Below, piece after piece: positions 34,530 to 46,917 of a DNA stretch of 64,000 nt. The DNA is from Megalonaias nervosa (lineage: Eukaryota > Mollusca > Bivalvia > Unionida > Unionidae), in the NCBI GenBank assembly GCA_016617855.1, contig JAECUM010001106.1:1-64000 (forward strand), read 5' to 3'. Position numbers and translations under genes: made by a program. A model generated the notes under the pieces. That model searched no databases. It worked only from the letters and a program-made list of their open reading frames with translations, and was not told the origin of the DNA. The number at the start of each line of letters is the position of its first letter. The first letter of the stretch is position 1.

Positions 34530-35560
34530 TCAGAAATATTTAAATAAGAATTATGGAGCAGGATTTTGGTGTCTGGGATTATAGTTTTTATTTTTAATGT
34601 GACCAGATTACTAAAGCAATTTGGTGTTTTCTTACGAAGTATCTTAGATACTACAGTTGCTGTACATCTTAATCCACAAAGAGTGCTGGATTATCCAATA
34701 AGCAGATCTTGACGTATTAGGAGATAAATTGCGAGAGAGGTCCCGAGATTTCGACTGCCTACCTGCCTCCACAGGGTTTAATCCGGCTCTGTGCACAAAT
34801 GTGTAGAGTAGGAAGATTTGCTTTTCTTAGCAGAGTGTCGAATGATCTATTAAATCATCAAACACAAATTTTAGTGCCCTATGGTGTATTTGTTTTCTTC
34901 CATTTTATCAGGATTTTGTTTGTGACAGAAATGCCAAAGAAGTGGTAGTAGTTGAATTTTGACCTAATAAAGCTTTGTCTTTTTCAGATCATTAATTTAA
35001 TTTTAGTGGACAAATAGTGGTAGAGACATTACATGACGTTTAAGTCGTATGCTGCCTTTTGGTAGAGCTTAAATATGTGATTGCTAGTATTTAATTGAGA
35101 GTCCGTAAGAGTCCAATGAATTTCACAGTCCTCACATGGTATTTCATGGTCTTCTGGTCTTCTATGGAGAGACTGGAAGAATTTAGTGCATTTGTTGCCC
35201 AAAACAATGGTTTGGAATTTATGTGTGTTTAATTGCAAATCATTGGCTGCAAACCAGTTTGTAAGCATCTTGCTCTCATTTTATAAAACAGATTTTAGAC
35301 TATTTAGATCATTATGGATGACGATGTTAAATATGAGCAGTCCTAGTACTGAGCTTTGCTTTACTCATTTGGAGTTTTTTTCTTCCAAATTAATATCTGA
35401 CGATACCAGTTTAACATATTGTTTTCTGTTAGACAACCAGTTTTCAAGTATTTTGATTGAGTTCTTGTCGGTGTTATAGGCTTTCAACGATATGGTTGTA
35501 CGGATGACTGTTAAAACCTTGGACAGGTCCAATGGTATTCAACACACACTGGCACCATTA
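34530..35560 (-). mobile_element. LINE reverse-transcriptase remnant
   Basis: On the minus strand, about 35490-35290 encodes ILENWLSNRKQYVKL and then SVLGLLIFNI, matching the L..YLSNR.Q.VK and GVPQGSVLGPLLFNI motifs of the palm domain. At 35268-35029 a frame reads ANDLQLNTHKFQTIVLGNK and SQLNTSNHIFKLYQKAAY, the following thumb/connection part. The catalytic FADD box is not intact; stops and frame changes occur. Below 35029 only weak traces (LKFVFDDL) remain. Confidence 0.8.
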
Positions 35561-35613
35561 TCCATTGTCCAGGGCGACCCACATTCCTCCGCAAAGTTAC
35601 GTGGTATGGTGTA

Positions 35614-35780
35614 CAGTGGTGCACGTTAGCCGGTACAGTCAGGCACTCTGTTGCGGCCGTACCATTTATACCTTGATTGCCCTTACGGCCATACCGGTAA
35701 GACGGGGGGTGGTGGTGGTGGTGGTGGTGGGGGATGGGCGGTAGCGTACCGATAAGAGTTAGAATCTATTTGCACCACTG
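35614..35780. mobile_element. hAT-like MITE (167 bp) with GGT microsatellite
   Basis: Perfect 10-bp inverted ends CAGTGGTGCA and TGCACCACTG. The interior holds GCCGGTACAG and AGCGTACCG sub-terminal matches and a (GGT)n run at 35706-35733. The element sits in or beside the LINE remnant end. The flanks do not show a clear 8-bp duplication. No transposase is present. Confidence 0.68.
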
Positions 35781-36469
35781 GTAGTGTGACATTCACAAAC
35801 TTTTTTTTAAAGAAACAGACAGAAAATTAAGGGAAATATTATCAAAAAGAAATTGGAGCTGATTACATAGAAGTCTTTCAAAACGTTTGGAAGTGCACGG
35901 TACGTGATGACTAGTCTTTTGTTGCCATTGTGCATAGGATCCGATTTTTGTAGATCGAGGTAACCTGTGCTTCTTCAACACCATTGAAAATTTCCATTGG
36001 TCAATACAAGTATTAAAGAGTATGCTAATTTCTGAGCGTACAATTGGTTAACGTAATTTTAGAAATTTATAAGGTGTGGAGATGCCTGTGAAGTTTAATA
36101 ACTTCTGGCACAAAGAAAACCTCCACTTACAAACATGGCATTTCTTTCATTGAAATATGTCAGAGGGACAAAGACATAGCCTCAGGAGCTAAGAAGGTTC
36201 AATACTTTTGCAAAGCCAGGAAAAGAGGTGGGAAGACGATGTGAATGGAATAAAGACATCAGAGAATACAATTCTACAGAATGTGCAAAGTATATATAAA
36301 ACAGAGGACAGAAATGTGGAAAACAGTACGTAGTTGCTTGAGAGTAACACCGATTACTTTTTACGATGCTGTAGGCTTCGGTAGTCTTACGAAAGGATAA
36401 ATCTAAGCCATAACTAGCTTAACATGCAAATGCTATAAGAAATGTATTATGCAAATTCTGAAACGTCAG

Positions 36470-37175
36470 ATATTACTCCACGGAATTCTATCTAAGTTAT
36501 CAAACACCAAATTTTATTTCACAGAATATTTTGTACGTTCTCTAAGACCATATATTACTCCACAGAGTAGTACAGACTTTCTCAAGCACCAGATATAACC
36601 CCACAGAGTAGTATGTGTATACGTTCTCAAACACCCTATATTACTCCACAGAGTATTATGGACTTTCTCAAGCACCATATATCTCTCCACAGAGTAATAA
36701 TACTTTCTCAGACACCACATACCACTCCAAAGAGTATTATATACGTTCTCAAACAGCATATTCAGGGCCGTAGAGAGCGATCACGGGCCCCGAGGTAAAA
36801 AAAAAAAAACGCCCGGGCCTCTCCTACTTCTTGTTCAAAGAACATTTTTCTGTAGTAACATTAAAAAGTATTCTTCGGCCCGGGCCCCCTTACGGGCCTG
36901 GGCCCCAGGGATATATCCCAGGTTGCCCCAACCCCCTTTTCGGCCCTGACCATATAGCACTGCACAGAGTATTATATACGTTCTCAAACACCATATATCA
37001 CGCCAAAGAGTATTATATATGTTTTCAAACACTATATATTACTCACAGAATATTATGGACTTTCTCAAGCACCTTATATCCTTAACAGAGTAATACTACT
37101 TTCTCAAACACCGTATAGCACTCCACAGAGTAGTATATACGTTCTCAAACACCATACAACACTCCACAGAGTAGC
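36470..37175. repeat. ~42-bp minisatellite, split by a MITE
   Basis: The unit CCACAGAGTATTATATACGT then TCTCAAACACCATATATCAC repeats with 39-45-bp spacing (for example 36559, 36601, 36646, 36687, 36726). It resumes after the insertion at 36763-36948 and continues to about 37170. Two alternating versions exist, one with ATATACGTTCTCAAAC and one with GGACTTTCTCAAGC. Confidence 0.9.
36763..36948. mobile_element. hAT-like MITE inserted in the minisatellite
   Basis: Ends CAGGGCCG and CGGCCCTG are perfect inverted repeats (with an extra T/A, nine bases). The 8-base flanks AGCATATT and ACCATATA match at 6 of 8, consistent with a worn hAT target-site duplication. The surrounding 42-bp repeat continues on both sides, so the insertion edges are well fixed. 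The interior is GC-rich, unlike the neighbourhood (GGGCCCCGAGG, GGCCCGGGCCCCC), with an A13 run. Confidence 0.82.
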
Positions 37176-37659
37176 ATCGCAGCTATATACCTCAAGAAGC
37201 AAAGGAAGCACTAAATATATTTTAATGAAATTACCAATAATCCTTTTTTCGCAAATACCTGTTAAAATTACTGTTATTTACAAGCAAGTGCCTATACATA
37301 ATGAAGATCCTGAGGAATGAAAACAATCGTTTCAAACTGAAAATAAACTGATTCCTTCTTTTACGGGGTTTAAATGGTAAGCATGGTCTATATTCTACCA
37401 AAATCATAAAATGTCGATAGAAAAGATGTGTAAATTTAACCGTACAACGCCAGAAAATGACTACATTACAACTTATTAAATGATTATCAACACAAAGATT
37501 CAAAATACATACTCACTTTCGTAGCCAAGGGTTTTCGTCGTTGGTTCTGTAAATTCACAATTATTTCATCAAGAGGGATAACAAAAAAAATTATGAAATT
37601 ATGGCAGAAAACTAGTTGAAAAAGATGTCCATACTTACCCGTTTCGAAATACCAGAGTC

Positions 37660-38290
37660 ACTAGCATGGAGATAATATTCTCTGTACAGAATCTCAACTT
37701 CGGGAAAGTTGCGAAAACGATACAGATCCGTTCATACACAGTAGACCCTATGGGCTCAGATTCACGCAAGACAGATTACGACAAGAAAGCCAGTATCAAT
37801 AAGACTTACTTAGGAGTATTTACAACGAAACCAGGAGGAATCATACCTAAGATGACACCAAAGACAACAAAGTCACCAACATGTGTAAAGGAGGATTTAA
37901 ATTTACCTTCGAAACATTTAACAGAGTGTTTTTCAAAATAGAGAAAGCTCCATGACATGATAGATTATACCCAAGATTCTTTAAAGAATGTTCGCAGAGT
38001 ATCTTAGTTACACTGTATGTCCTTTATAACCAGTCGGTGTAGTCCGGGTGACTGGAAGAAGACACATATCAATGCAATATTTTGAAGGGTGACAAGTGTT
38101 ATCCAGGAAATTTCCATCCAGTATGCCTCACATCTCTTATATGTAAAACCATAGAAGCTATAATTAGAAAACACCAAATTAACTACACGAGGGTCCAAAA
38201 GATGCGCTCTCCAAGTCATTTCTTCGAGAGACTTTTACATAAATTGTATCTATCAAGACAGATTTTGAAGAAAAAATGTACTCACTGACA
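37660..38290 (+). mobile_element. LINE reverse-transcriptase N-terminal remnant
   Basis: In the frame of 37666-37941, KTDYDKKASINKTYLGVFTT resembles the KA..LN.YF.SVFT segment before the RT domain. After a stop the series continues with DPRFFKEC-like and LYVLYNQS pieces. From 38082 the frame reads GDKCYPGNFHPVCLTSLICK, TIEAIIR, matching KKGDKSDPxNYRPISLTSVxCKxxExIIR of RT motif 1. It is broken by several frame changes and truncated after this point. Confidence 0.82.
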
Positions 38291-38424
38291 AGATACATAC
38301 ATATTTCTTGTATCGTTGTCTTTGTTATTCACCATAATAACCAAACAGTCAACACTTACAGTGTATTTCTTACTTTTCTGAATAATGTCGTTTAATATTT
38401 CTACTGCTTGACATTCTAGTATGG

Positions 38425-38640
38425 GTGAGTACGTACTTGCCTACTTGTCGGATCCTACTACAAACAACAAAGACATTGATCTGTCATTGCATTATGTGCT
38501 GGCAGATAAATTTCTGTGTTGTTCGTTCGATTGATTAATCCTATCAAACTGCATACACCCAGATCTACAGGCGCATTATCCGAGAACATATCTGGGTCTA
38601 TGCACTTGGACCCGACTCACACGCGAGTTAAGATGGTTTA
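38425..38640 (-). mobile_element. Double-hairpin MITE, copy 4 (inverted)
   Basis: In reverse orientation relative to copy 1. The left side has CTTGTCGGATCC and ACAAACAACAAAGAC, then ATTGATCTGTCATTGCATTA. The right side has AACTGCATACACCCAGATCT and ATATCTGGGTCTATGCA, then GGACCCGACTCAC. The end motif ACGCGAGTTAAGATGG is worn. Confidence 0.72.
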
Positions 38641-38671
38641 TATTTTCTGAATGCTTCGGTCAAGGTACAAT

Positions 38672-38673
<2 letters not shown>

Positions 38674-38713
<40 letters not shown>
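38674..38713. repeat. (CA)n microsatellite
   Basis: About 20 CA repeats. Confidence 0.97.
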
Positions 38714-38716
<3 letters not shown>

Positions 38717-38839
38717 ATAGATAGAATTATAAATATACACCAGACAGAACGGAAAGTGCTATCGCTGGATTCTATATGCAGAATTAATATTTAATACAAA
38801 TAATACTATCATACATGTTAGAGATTTTTAATTTGTGCT

Positions 38840-38920
38840 CTTCGCAGATTCGAACCCAGGGCCGCGGGTAAACAGCACCCTTCGCCTTGCCTGCACAAAC
38901 CAGTCCATATTCCATCAAGA
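38840..38920 (-). repeat. Possible tRNA-derived SINE head
   Basis: The minus strand has GGGTTCGAATC (38847-38857), an exact polymerase III B box. An A box is not convincing and no tail was found, so this may be chance or an old fragment. Confidence 0.25.
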
Positions 38921-39076
38921 CTAAGCATACATCACCAAAAAATGATGCAACTGAGTCGGTGTTATATGCACTCGTGTGTAGCAGACATACTTGCATGACG
39001 ACCTAGTAATTAATTCTCATTTACCTACACATGCAGTCATTCCGGATTCCTATGAAAGAAATCGAGGTATATAGGA

Positions 39077-40015
39077 TTAATTATAGAGAATTAAATCCGG
39101 AATGAATGTGTCTCTATCACTTCCACTGTCCGTTTTCCCATCACTGTCATTGTCTATGTCTGCATCGTCCGCTTCCTTGTTATTATCATCGTCGTCCTCT
39201 TCTCTATCGTTATCGTCTAAAACTTCATTTCTAGTCTGCTTTCCCTGTTCCTCGTTGTTTCTTTCTATCTCTTGTACATGTGTATGCTCGTCATTCTCTT
39301 GTGCGTTCCCTTCCGTCTCTGATAGTTTCAACTGTCGTCTTGTACGGTATTCATATGTCGTAATCCCCTGCCTTGGGATTACTGTTACTTCTTTTTTCTT
39401 ATTGGAGTCGGGTCCTTTTTTATTACGCACTCCCTCATCTGAGGAGATGCTTAATCTCTTTCGCTTGACTGACATGGGAGCTGATGTTACCATTTCTGTC
39501 TTCTGATTTTCTAATTCGTGCTGATTGCTATTTCTCCCTCTTCTCCCGACTCTCTCTTCCGACATTCCTTGGAGCATGTAAAATTTAGTTTTCTCTACGA
39601 GATTGGGGATTCTACTTTCTATCGCCCCCTTTCTGAGCTTTTCCCTTCTTCTTGCCACCACGGGTTGAAAAGCTTCCTTCTCCCCTTCTCTAAAATTTTC
39701 CCATTCCATCTCTGGGTTGTTTTGATTAGATGTTTGGGAATTTGTTATTTTCATTATCTGGTACAACAATCTCATAAGTGCTTTGTAGGGTTTTTTCTTC
39801 CATATCCTTATCTTCATCACTCTTTGCATTCTCTCTTTCATTGTGAAAAATACCTTGTATAACCATATGGTGCCCCCACTCTGAATATTACAGGATTGGG
39901 GCATTCCCGGGACATATGGCCAATTTGATAACATCTACTACATTTTCGATCGTGTTCACATACTCTATACCAAGTTCAAAGTACAATGCCCATGACATAA
40001 AAAAAAAAAAAAAAA
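39077..40015 (-). mobile_element. Retroelement ORF1/gag-like protein with CCHC knuckle, frameshifted
   Basis: The longest open frame of the window runs on the minus strand from 39934 to 39077 (285 codons as read from its first ATG). Just upstream, in a different frame (about 39970-39890), lies CSRCYQIGHMSREC, a CX2CX4HX4C zinc knuckle, preceded by CEHDRK. That frame runs into the long ORF only after a shift near 39860. The ORF is highly charged: a Lys/Arg-rich middle (VKRKRLS, NKKKEV) and a very acidic C-terminal part (about residues 235-275, with EEDDDDNN). This layout fits ORF1 of non-LTR elements (knuckle then low-complexity tail) rather than a host gene. No reverse transcriptase follows in this window. 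Confidence 0.62.
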
Positions 40016-40429
40016 AATGCGGGGATCTTTTTTTTACTGATTCACGAGTCGTAGGATTCTGACACCTGACTTCAATGTCGGAAAGCCCCAGACTGTCGCT
40101 ACTGGTTTTTAATCGAGTACACCTTATTGGTATTCTCTATTTTGTTCTTAATGACAACAGAATCTAACCGGGAGGGTGGTGGGGGGTGTGCCACTAACAC
40201 CATCTCTTCCCCCATCTGCACAACTTCCGAGAGAAACTAATTCTCTAATTTGGCCATTTTCCGTCAGCCTGATACCAAAATAGGTTACAAAGCCAAGCAA
40301 ACTATCAACAAGCTTAACGATGCCAAAAAAAATATAAAAAAAATAATCCAATAAATATTTATCACACTGAATAGGAATACACGAGGTCAAAAGAGTTATC
40401 CTCTACATGTATGAAAAAGGTATATGGTA

Positions 40430-40689
40430 ACTTTTTGTCCGCTGAGAATTAGTAAACAGCTTTGCCATTTGCCCACCCCACTTTCATTTGTGCTCAATAC
40501 CTCTTGGGTAGCATGTAAGCGCTTAATTTTACAATCGGAACATGTTTGGTCTTTACCGTTGAGTCGAGAAAAAAACGCACGATGGAAATGGCAGAGCGAT
40601 GTTTAATTTTAACCAATGAATAGTAAATGGTACAGTGTTATCTGTACCTGTATTTTGATCATGTGACTGGAAGAAAACGTCATCACAAA
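40430..40689 (+). promoter_or_regulatory. ARFGAP2/3 upstream region
   Basis: Within 80 bases of the start codon are a CCAAT box (AACCAAT, 40611-40617), an E-box/M-box TCATGTGAC (40659-40667) and a CRE half-site ACGTCA (40678-40683). No TATA box stands out. The E-box is of the type bound by MiT/TFE or USF factors. The transcription start is not determinable here. Confidence 0.4.
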
Positions 40690-40761
40690 ATGGCAGACCA
40701 ACCAACGAAAGCCGACATTCAGGCAATATTTAAACGTTTGAGGTCTATTCCTACAAACAAA
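40690..40761 (+). CDS. ARFGAP2: ARFGAP2/3 coding exon 1
   Basis: 72 bases, residues 1-24, from [11 protein letters not shown] to SIPTNK, with donor AAA/GTAAGT. The start ATG is in CAAAATGGCA, a good Kozak context. An in-frame upstream ATG is not obvious. It is too short to appear as a long open frame. Confidence 0.92.
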
Positions 40762-43700
40762 GTAAGTTTTTGGGGACTTAATCGAGGTTACTGTTTCTAA
40801 AACACAGCGAATTTCGCATATATTTAGCCATATTATTATCATCTGTCGATCACTTCTGGTCAAATTAAGCACCAGCACTAGTTGCACATGATGCTACGAC
40901 TACCGAGTTTGTGAGAAAAAAAAATCGTCAGTTAAAGTGTTTTCGTATATTTTTGTCACGTTGTAGGTTCAGAAAAGCCTATAGATGGATACTGTCATGT
41001 ATTTCTTTTTTTTAAATTTCGTTCTTTGCTGGTAAAGGCAACATAAAGGGTCGACAATTCCAGTGTTTACATATATAAGCCCACAACACAGACAATTGTC
41101 ATGAAAAAAGGAAAACTGTTGATGACACCCACATCCCTTCAATAGATTAATTTGTACATGGCGAGTTGGTGTTAATAGTTTTTCTTTTTACTGACACAAG
41201 CGAGTGACATTGCCCGGCGAGTTGGTGTTAATAGTTTTTTCTTTTTACTGACACAAGCGAGTGACAGTGCCCGACAAGGATAATAGGGGGAAATTAGTCT
41301 CAGAATTCAGACTTTTGTTCCATTTTTCTGTGTAAATATTGGTTTATTGCAGAAATGACACTGGATCAAGAATGATATGAGGTGATTTTTGTTTTTTATT
41401 TTTCTTGCTAGTTTGGAATGGGATTTGTCATCACTTGCATCAATAAACACTATTGTTTTTTCTTGTTGACATTGTAATCAAAGGTTAAAAAAATGTGCAC
41501 TTCATAGGATGACATTTCACTGTTCCAGCTATCTAGAAGTAAAAATCAATGTTGGCCTAGGGAAATTTCAAGTAAGTAGCCTAGGCTTTACATAGATAGA
41601 AAAAAGTTCAAATTCTGAGACCTAGTTAGTAGGTCAAAATTAGAATTCTTGCCCTGAGCAATTGTGTAAACTTTTCACCCCACCCAAGTGATTGTGTATC
41701 CATTCATAGATATAAGGTTCAAGCAGAATAATTATGATGTACAGAAACTGAACGAAAATGATTGATGCCTTCCATATATGAAATAGGCAAAGGTTACAGA
41801 CAGGGCATAGCTGATATTGCAAGATTTGTAAAGGGTCTGCATCAGTTGCAGCATGGAGCTGTGTAGTATTTTTGTTAATTGCATATATAAAATATACTTT
41901 GCTTTACATAATATTTTTCTCTGTTAGAGTCAATGGCTGGTCCATTATGAATAGTACCCCACCTTAAATTTCTGAGAGTATTTATCTGGCACAATTATAA
42001 TCTCACTGAAAATTATGTAACCCCTTCACACCTTACAAATTTCAAATCATACCCAGCTTGCCCTTTGTTGTATGGAAACATATAGTCGTCATTGGTGGGT
42101 GCAGTGATGGTAAATCTGCAAACTTGTATATCTATTCTGTATCATTCATAACAATAAATTGCCACAGAGACAATTTTTATGATGTCTAATCCTATTCTGT
42201 TGTTCAGTTTCTCCTTTACAGCTGCATCTGCTTTTCCATTGTGAATACATACACAACCCATAAAATGAACGACATTCGATGTTCTTCTGCCTTAAAGGAT
42301 TTGAAATACATGTTCAACTGCTTTTGCACTGTGATGTCTGTTGTTTAATCTATGATGATTGCTGTAGTTGATATCTGACTCCACTGTTGCCCAGATTTCC
42401 TTGTGGATGGAATCTACTATTTTATCATGGACTATGCGGTTTGTGTAGATGTTGGCCTTTTCTTGAAGGCTGTCAGTTTAAAAATAAAAAAGTGCAGTTA
42501 TTTTTTCACATGACGTACAGAAAATATCTCACTACTCATATTAGTGAAAATGCTAAATTACAGGGCTCTCAGGCACCCAAACTTCTGCATCAGATATGTT
42601 TGAAATCTCAAAATATGCACCCTTTCTTGTAATGTGTCCCCATGGCGCACCTCATTTTTGCCTGGGTTATTCCCCCGTTTTATATTTTGGTCAGCTGTGA
42701 CCAATCTGCAGTATAGCTAAAGGCTAGACTTAAGGAAACAAATATGAAGACAGTGTGACTAATTAACATTTAATCCCTGTCACTGTAATTATCTTGTGAA
42801 AAGGACTACCCCTCTGAAGGCTGCTTTGTTGTGACTTAATCGCTATCACTGTAATTATCTAGTGAAAAGGACTACCCCTCTGAAGGCTACACTGTTGTGA
42901 CTTTAAAGAAACTTGTTCTGTTGAGTATGTATGGAAATAAATGATGCATTTTTTTTGGTGTAATTGTTTAGATTAAATTGGTGATGATGTGAATATTAAT
43001 CATGAAAGTAATTAAAGCTTTCGTGAGTTTGATATGGACAATATTATCGAATCATTGATATGCTATAATAATAAATTAATAATATCTGCTATATAAGTAT
43101 GTGTGATTTCGACTAAGGAACTATAGCATTTGTAGAGACTTTTTAAAAGAGTGCAGAAAAGTACATCAGGTCTTAAAAATGCATCTGCAAAGTCTTTTTC
43201 ATTTCATGGAAAATGGAATTGTGATGAAAATAACGTTGATGCTAACAAAAGGCAAAAACCATAGATGGAATTCCATTTGACAAGTGATATTTAAGTACCT
43301 AAAGCTTGTGTGAATTCATCTTGACAGCAGTTCCCATCTGCATTCTCATACATGTGCCAAGATCAATTCATCTTTTCTGTAGAGCCCACATTATCTTTCA
43401 CCTTTGTTCCTTGAGGCCAACTCTTAATGCATTTGATACTACTTACTAATTAACATGCTTATGTTGATATATTTTTATGCACATGCACTGCTTGACAATG
43501 TTATTTTTTTTCCATTAATTCTTTTTTTCATTTAATGGTGTCACTTCACGCTTGTATATACCGTACAGAGTAGTGCCAGGTATTTACCCATGTAAATGTC
43601 TTTTGTGTGAATGGACATGCTGTTTTACTTGCAGAGAAAACTACAACACTTTCTAAATGATCATTCTTGGGATTGAAATTAATTGATGATTTTTTATATA

Positions 43701-44447
43701 GTTTATTCTTTTTTAGTGTAGTTGTAGAGGTAATAATAATAAATTGCCATATATAATGTTTCAATTTGACTTTCTATTTACTGAAAAATATTTTTGTGTC
43801 AAATTGTGAATGGCTAAGAATTCAATTCTGATATGTAATAAACTAATGATTATATGTTTTTTTATTTTCCCTCCTATCCTTTTGAAAGTGATGGACTTGT
43901 CAGTTTATGCCAGGCACTCTCAGAAATTGGTTGGGGACTACAGAGTTACATGAGTGAAGAGTCCAAGACTTCTCATCCAGAAACTCTCTTGAAAACCCTA
44001 AATTTGAAATGTAATCAAGCATATTTTCTGATTTCTCCCACATGAGTGTCTTGAGTGAACCACATATACAACTCATGATGGTAAACAAGGATTACAAATT
44101 TTTATTAAAGCCAGCTTGCCCAGGGCAGGCTGGCTGGAAAATTCAACTTGCCCTTGGGAAATTTTAGTTGGTCCCAAACATAATATCAAAGTATGAACAA
44201 AATAACAAGATAAAATATGGGACATTGAAGGAAATCACATTATCTTCATTTTGACATTTATTTTCTTTTATATTTGTTTGCACCTTACAACCATATGCCA
44301 ATAATTAAAGTTATCAAAAATAGACATGTAAATAATACATGATGAGAAGGGTTAGATTGCAGGTACAGTTACAAGAGCAGAAACAGAAAAGTACATGTAT
44401 GTTGACTGAAATGGATAGGTAGAAAAGAGTTTGGAAATAGCTAGATT

Positions 44448-44482
<35 letters not shown>

Positions 44483-46855
44483 TTTTGTTAAAAAATAAAA
44501 AAGAACTTAGACTGAAAAATTAAACATCCAATAACAATATTCTAGCCAGGAATACGCATTAATCCACCATGATTCCAGCTTTATTGCTTGTTTCATATCA
44601 TCATACTTGTCAGTTTTCTTTAGCAAATGTTTACTTAGAGCTAGAAACTTCGTGAAGTTTCCTGTTTTTTGCCTACATGTAGATAACATAGCAGACTCAT
44701 CTCATCAATTGCATCAATAATAATGACAGTTAGACTGTTTTGTGATGATATAGTTTTACTCACAACTGAAGGGTTTGTAAAAAAATTTTTATCCATTCAC
44801 TTAATAATTATACATAGTTATGTTGAAATCAGTGACATGCATCCAGCTATTTGACAAGTTGACTTTTGAGATTGAGGACCTTAGTTTTATTCATTTAATT
44901 GTTTGCCAAGTTGTTTGTATCAGTCTCCTGTAATTTTCAGGTGAACAACAGATGATAAATACCAATTGTGGGTGCTACACATCAGTACATTGATCATGCT
45001 CTGAACAAACTCCTCCAGGTGGTTAGCACACCTCTGAAAGAAATCTCATGAGTTATATTTTTAACAGTTAACACCTACTAGCCTTAAAATCGACAGCATG
45101 CATGAAAAAAGGATTTGAAATGCTCACAAACTGCCAGAGGTTAGGTCAGAACCTGAAAGTTGGCAAATCCCAAATTCATATAAATATTATGATTAAAATG
45201 TAACTGATATACCTTATTTGTCAAAATGTGTTTTAAATAGTAAATGTTCAGATTAGCACATCTGCATGGGAAAATATGAGACCGACCTTGAAATTGACTG
45301 CAACATGGAAGTGACGTATGTTAGAGGAAAGAAACCGTAGCCAGTTATATAATAAAAGAATGCTTATAAACACTGAATAAAGGTGCTGATATATGTATTT
45401 TGGCAAAATCACAGGGTATAAAACTTGTAGAACATAAAGCATTACAAATGGAACATGACCCCTTTCTCTCAGATTTTTGGATTTGCTCATAGGCAAGTAA
45501 CTTGGAAACTTGAGCTTGCCTTAGCTGAATTTTGAGCTTGTCCTGGGAGTCGGGCAAGTGGATTTGTAAGTCGCCTGGTAAAGTTCAGAGAGAACAAAAC
45601 ACATGAGCTGTTGGGATCTTAAATATAGGCACTCTGCTGTCATATTCCAGATGCATGTGTTTTGGCAGAATATGATCATAGACATGTTATTATATAATTT
45701 GATTGTATCTGATGTTTAGTGATCACTGAAAAGAAAGACAAGAAAAGATAATGATGGTTTTCATTTTTCAGTGAATTTAGCATATCGTACAACATATTTA
45801 TAAACTGACACAATTAATATATGTACTTGTTTTGCAAACATGACTTGCTATTATATTTTTGGTTTATTTACGCGATATGATCATGATACGTTTTTATGAA
45901 AGACAATTATGAAGGCTAGTGATACCCAGTTCTGACAACAGATAAGAAGGTCTTTGTGTTTCATATGGGTCCCAGGTACAGATGTGCTACATAACAGTAC
46001 CCTAGGGATTCACCGTTGGTCATTATAGGATCTCCAGTCAATGAAATATTAATGAAATACTTGATTGTTTTTGTAGCAATGCTTTGACTGTGGAAGCAGC
46101 AACCCAACATGGGCCAGTGTCACATATGGGGTGTTCCTGTGCATTGACTGTTCAGCTGTACACCGATCGCTTGGCGTACATGTCACTTTCATCAGATCAA
46201 CCCAGCTGGACACCAACTGGACATGGCTGCAGCTACGTGCAATGCAAGTTGGAGGGAATGCCAATGCTGTGAGTTTGTTGGTGTATAGGGGCACCCTTTT
46301 AAGAGGCCACCATTTTTCTGTGATGTAAATATGGTCTTCTTAGAAATGTGTTGTCTGGTTTATGGGGACATGATGGTATTAAACAATGCACTATCCTAGT
46401 AGAATATGATAACTCCATTGGAGTGGGCTTGAAGGGAACCACAGTATTCCAGTTGAGCCAGATGTATTTAAAATGAACTAGATTTTAAGATTAATTTGTC
46501 TAATTGGAAATAAATCTTCCTTATATTTTTTAAACTAAATTTGGGATAAGTTTTAAAAATTTCCAAGTACACATAACTCCATTTCTTTTTCATGATTTTA
46601 TCCTGCCAATTTTTTTTAAAAAAAACCTGTAAGCCACCCTGTTACCAGGATACATTTTATTTTAGATAATCAGATCAGGCCTTCATGAAGCATGAATTAA
46701 CATTTTAATTAACAAAATTGTAACTGCAGACTTGGAAGCCTTATGGAAATTCACAAATGCAGACTTTTGATCTGTCCCAATATATTTTAGTAGTAAAGTT
46801 TCATACAGAGGGGCTTGGTGAGGTATTTATTGCAAATTTTCATCAAGTCTATTTT

Positions 46856-46917
<62 letters not shown>

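Larger units (their letters stand above)
27257..40689. other. Intergenic region between AMN1 and ARFGAP2/3
   Basis: This 13.4-kb stretch between divergent genes has no host gene that I can support. It contains microsatellites, a 42-bp and a ~190-bp tandem repeat, three hAT-like MITEs, three LINE reverse-transcriptase fragments, a hairpin MITE and a CCHC retroelement ORF. The stretches 27860-28360, 28450-29570, 31740-32300 and 33090-34530 show nothing recognisable. Confidence 0.6.
40762..46076 (+). other. ARFGAP2/3 intron 1
   Basis: Holds two short young tandem duplications (41160-41273 and 42775-42905) and a GA microsatellite (44452-44480). Otherwise AT-rich, with nothing recognised. Confidence 0.7.

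Noticed and set aside
39038..39104. Inverted repeat CATTCCGGATT / AATCCGGAATG as an element terminus
   Set aside because: The right arm lies inside the retroelement ORF and no flanking duplication was found, so it is probably chance.
39102..39862. Plus-strand Ser/Leu-rich frames
   Set aside because: Antisense shadows of the acidic and basic CCHC retroelement ORF.
46084..46328. Other frames overlapping ARFGAP2/3 exon 2
   Set aside because: Shadows of the real exon. The frame with CFDC..CIDC and HRSLGVH is the conserved one.
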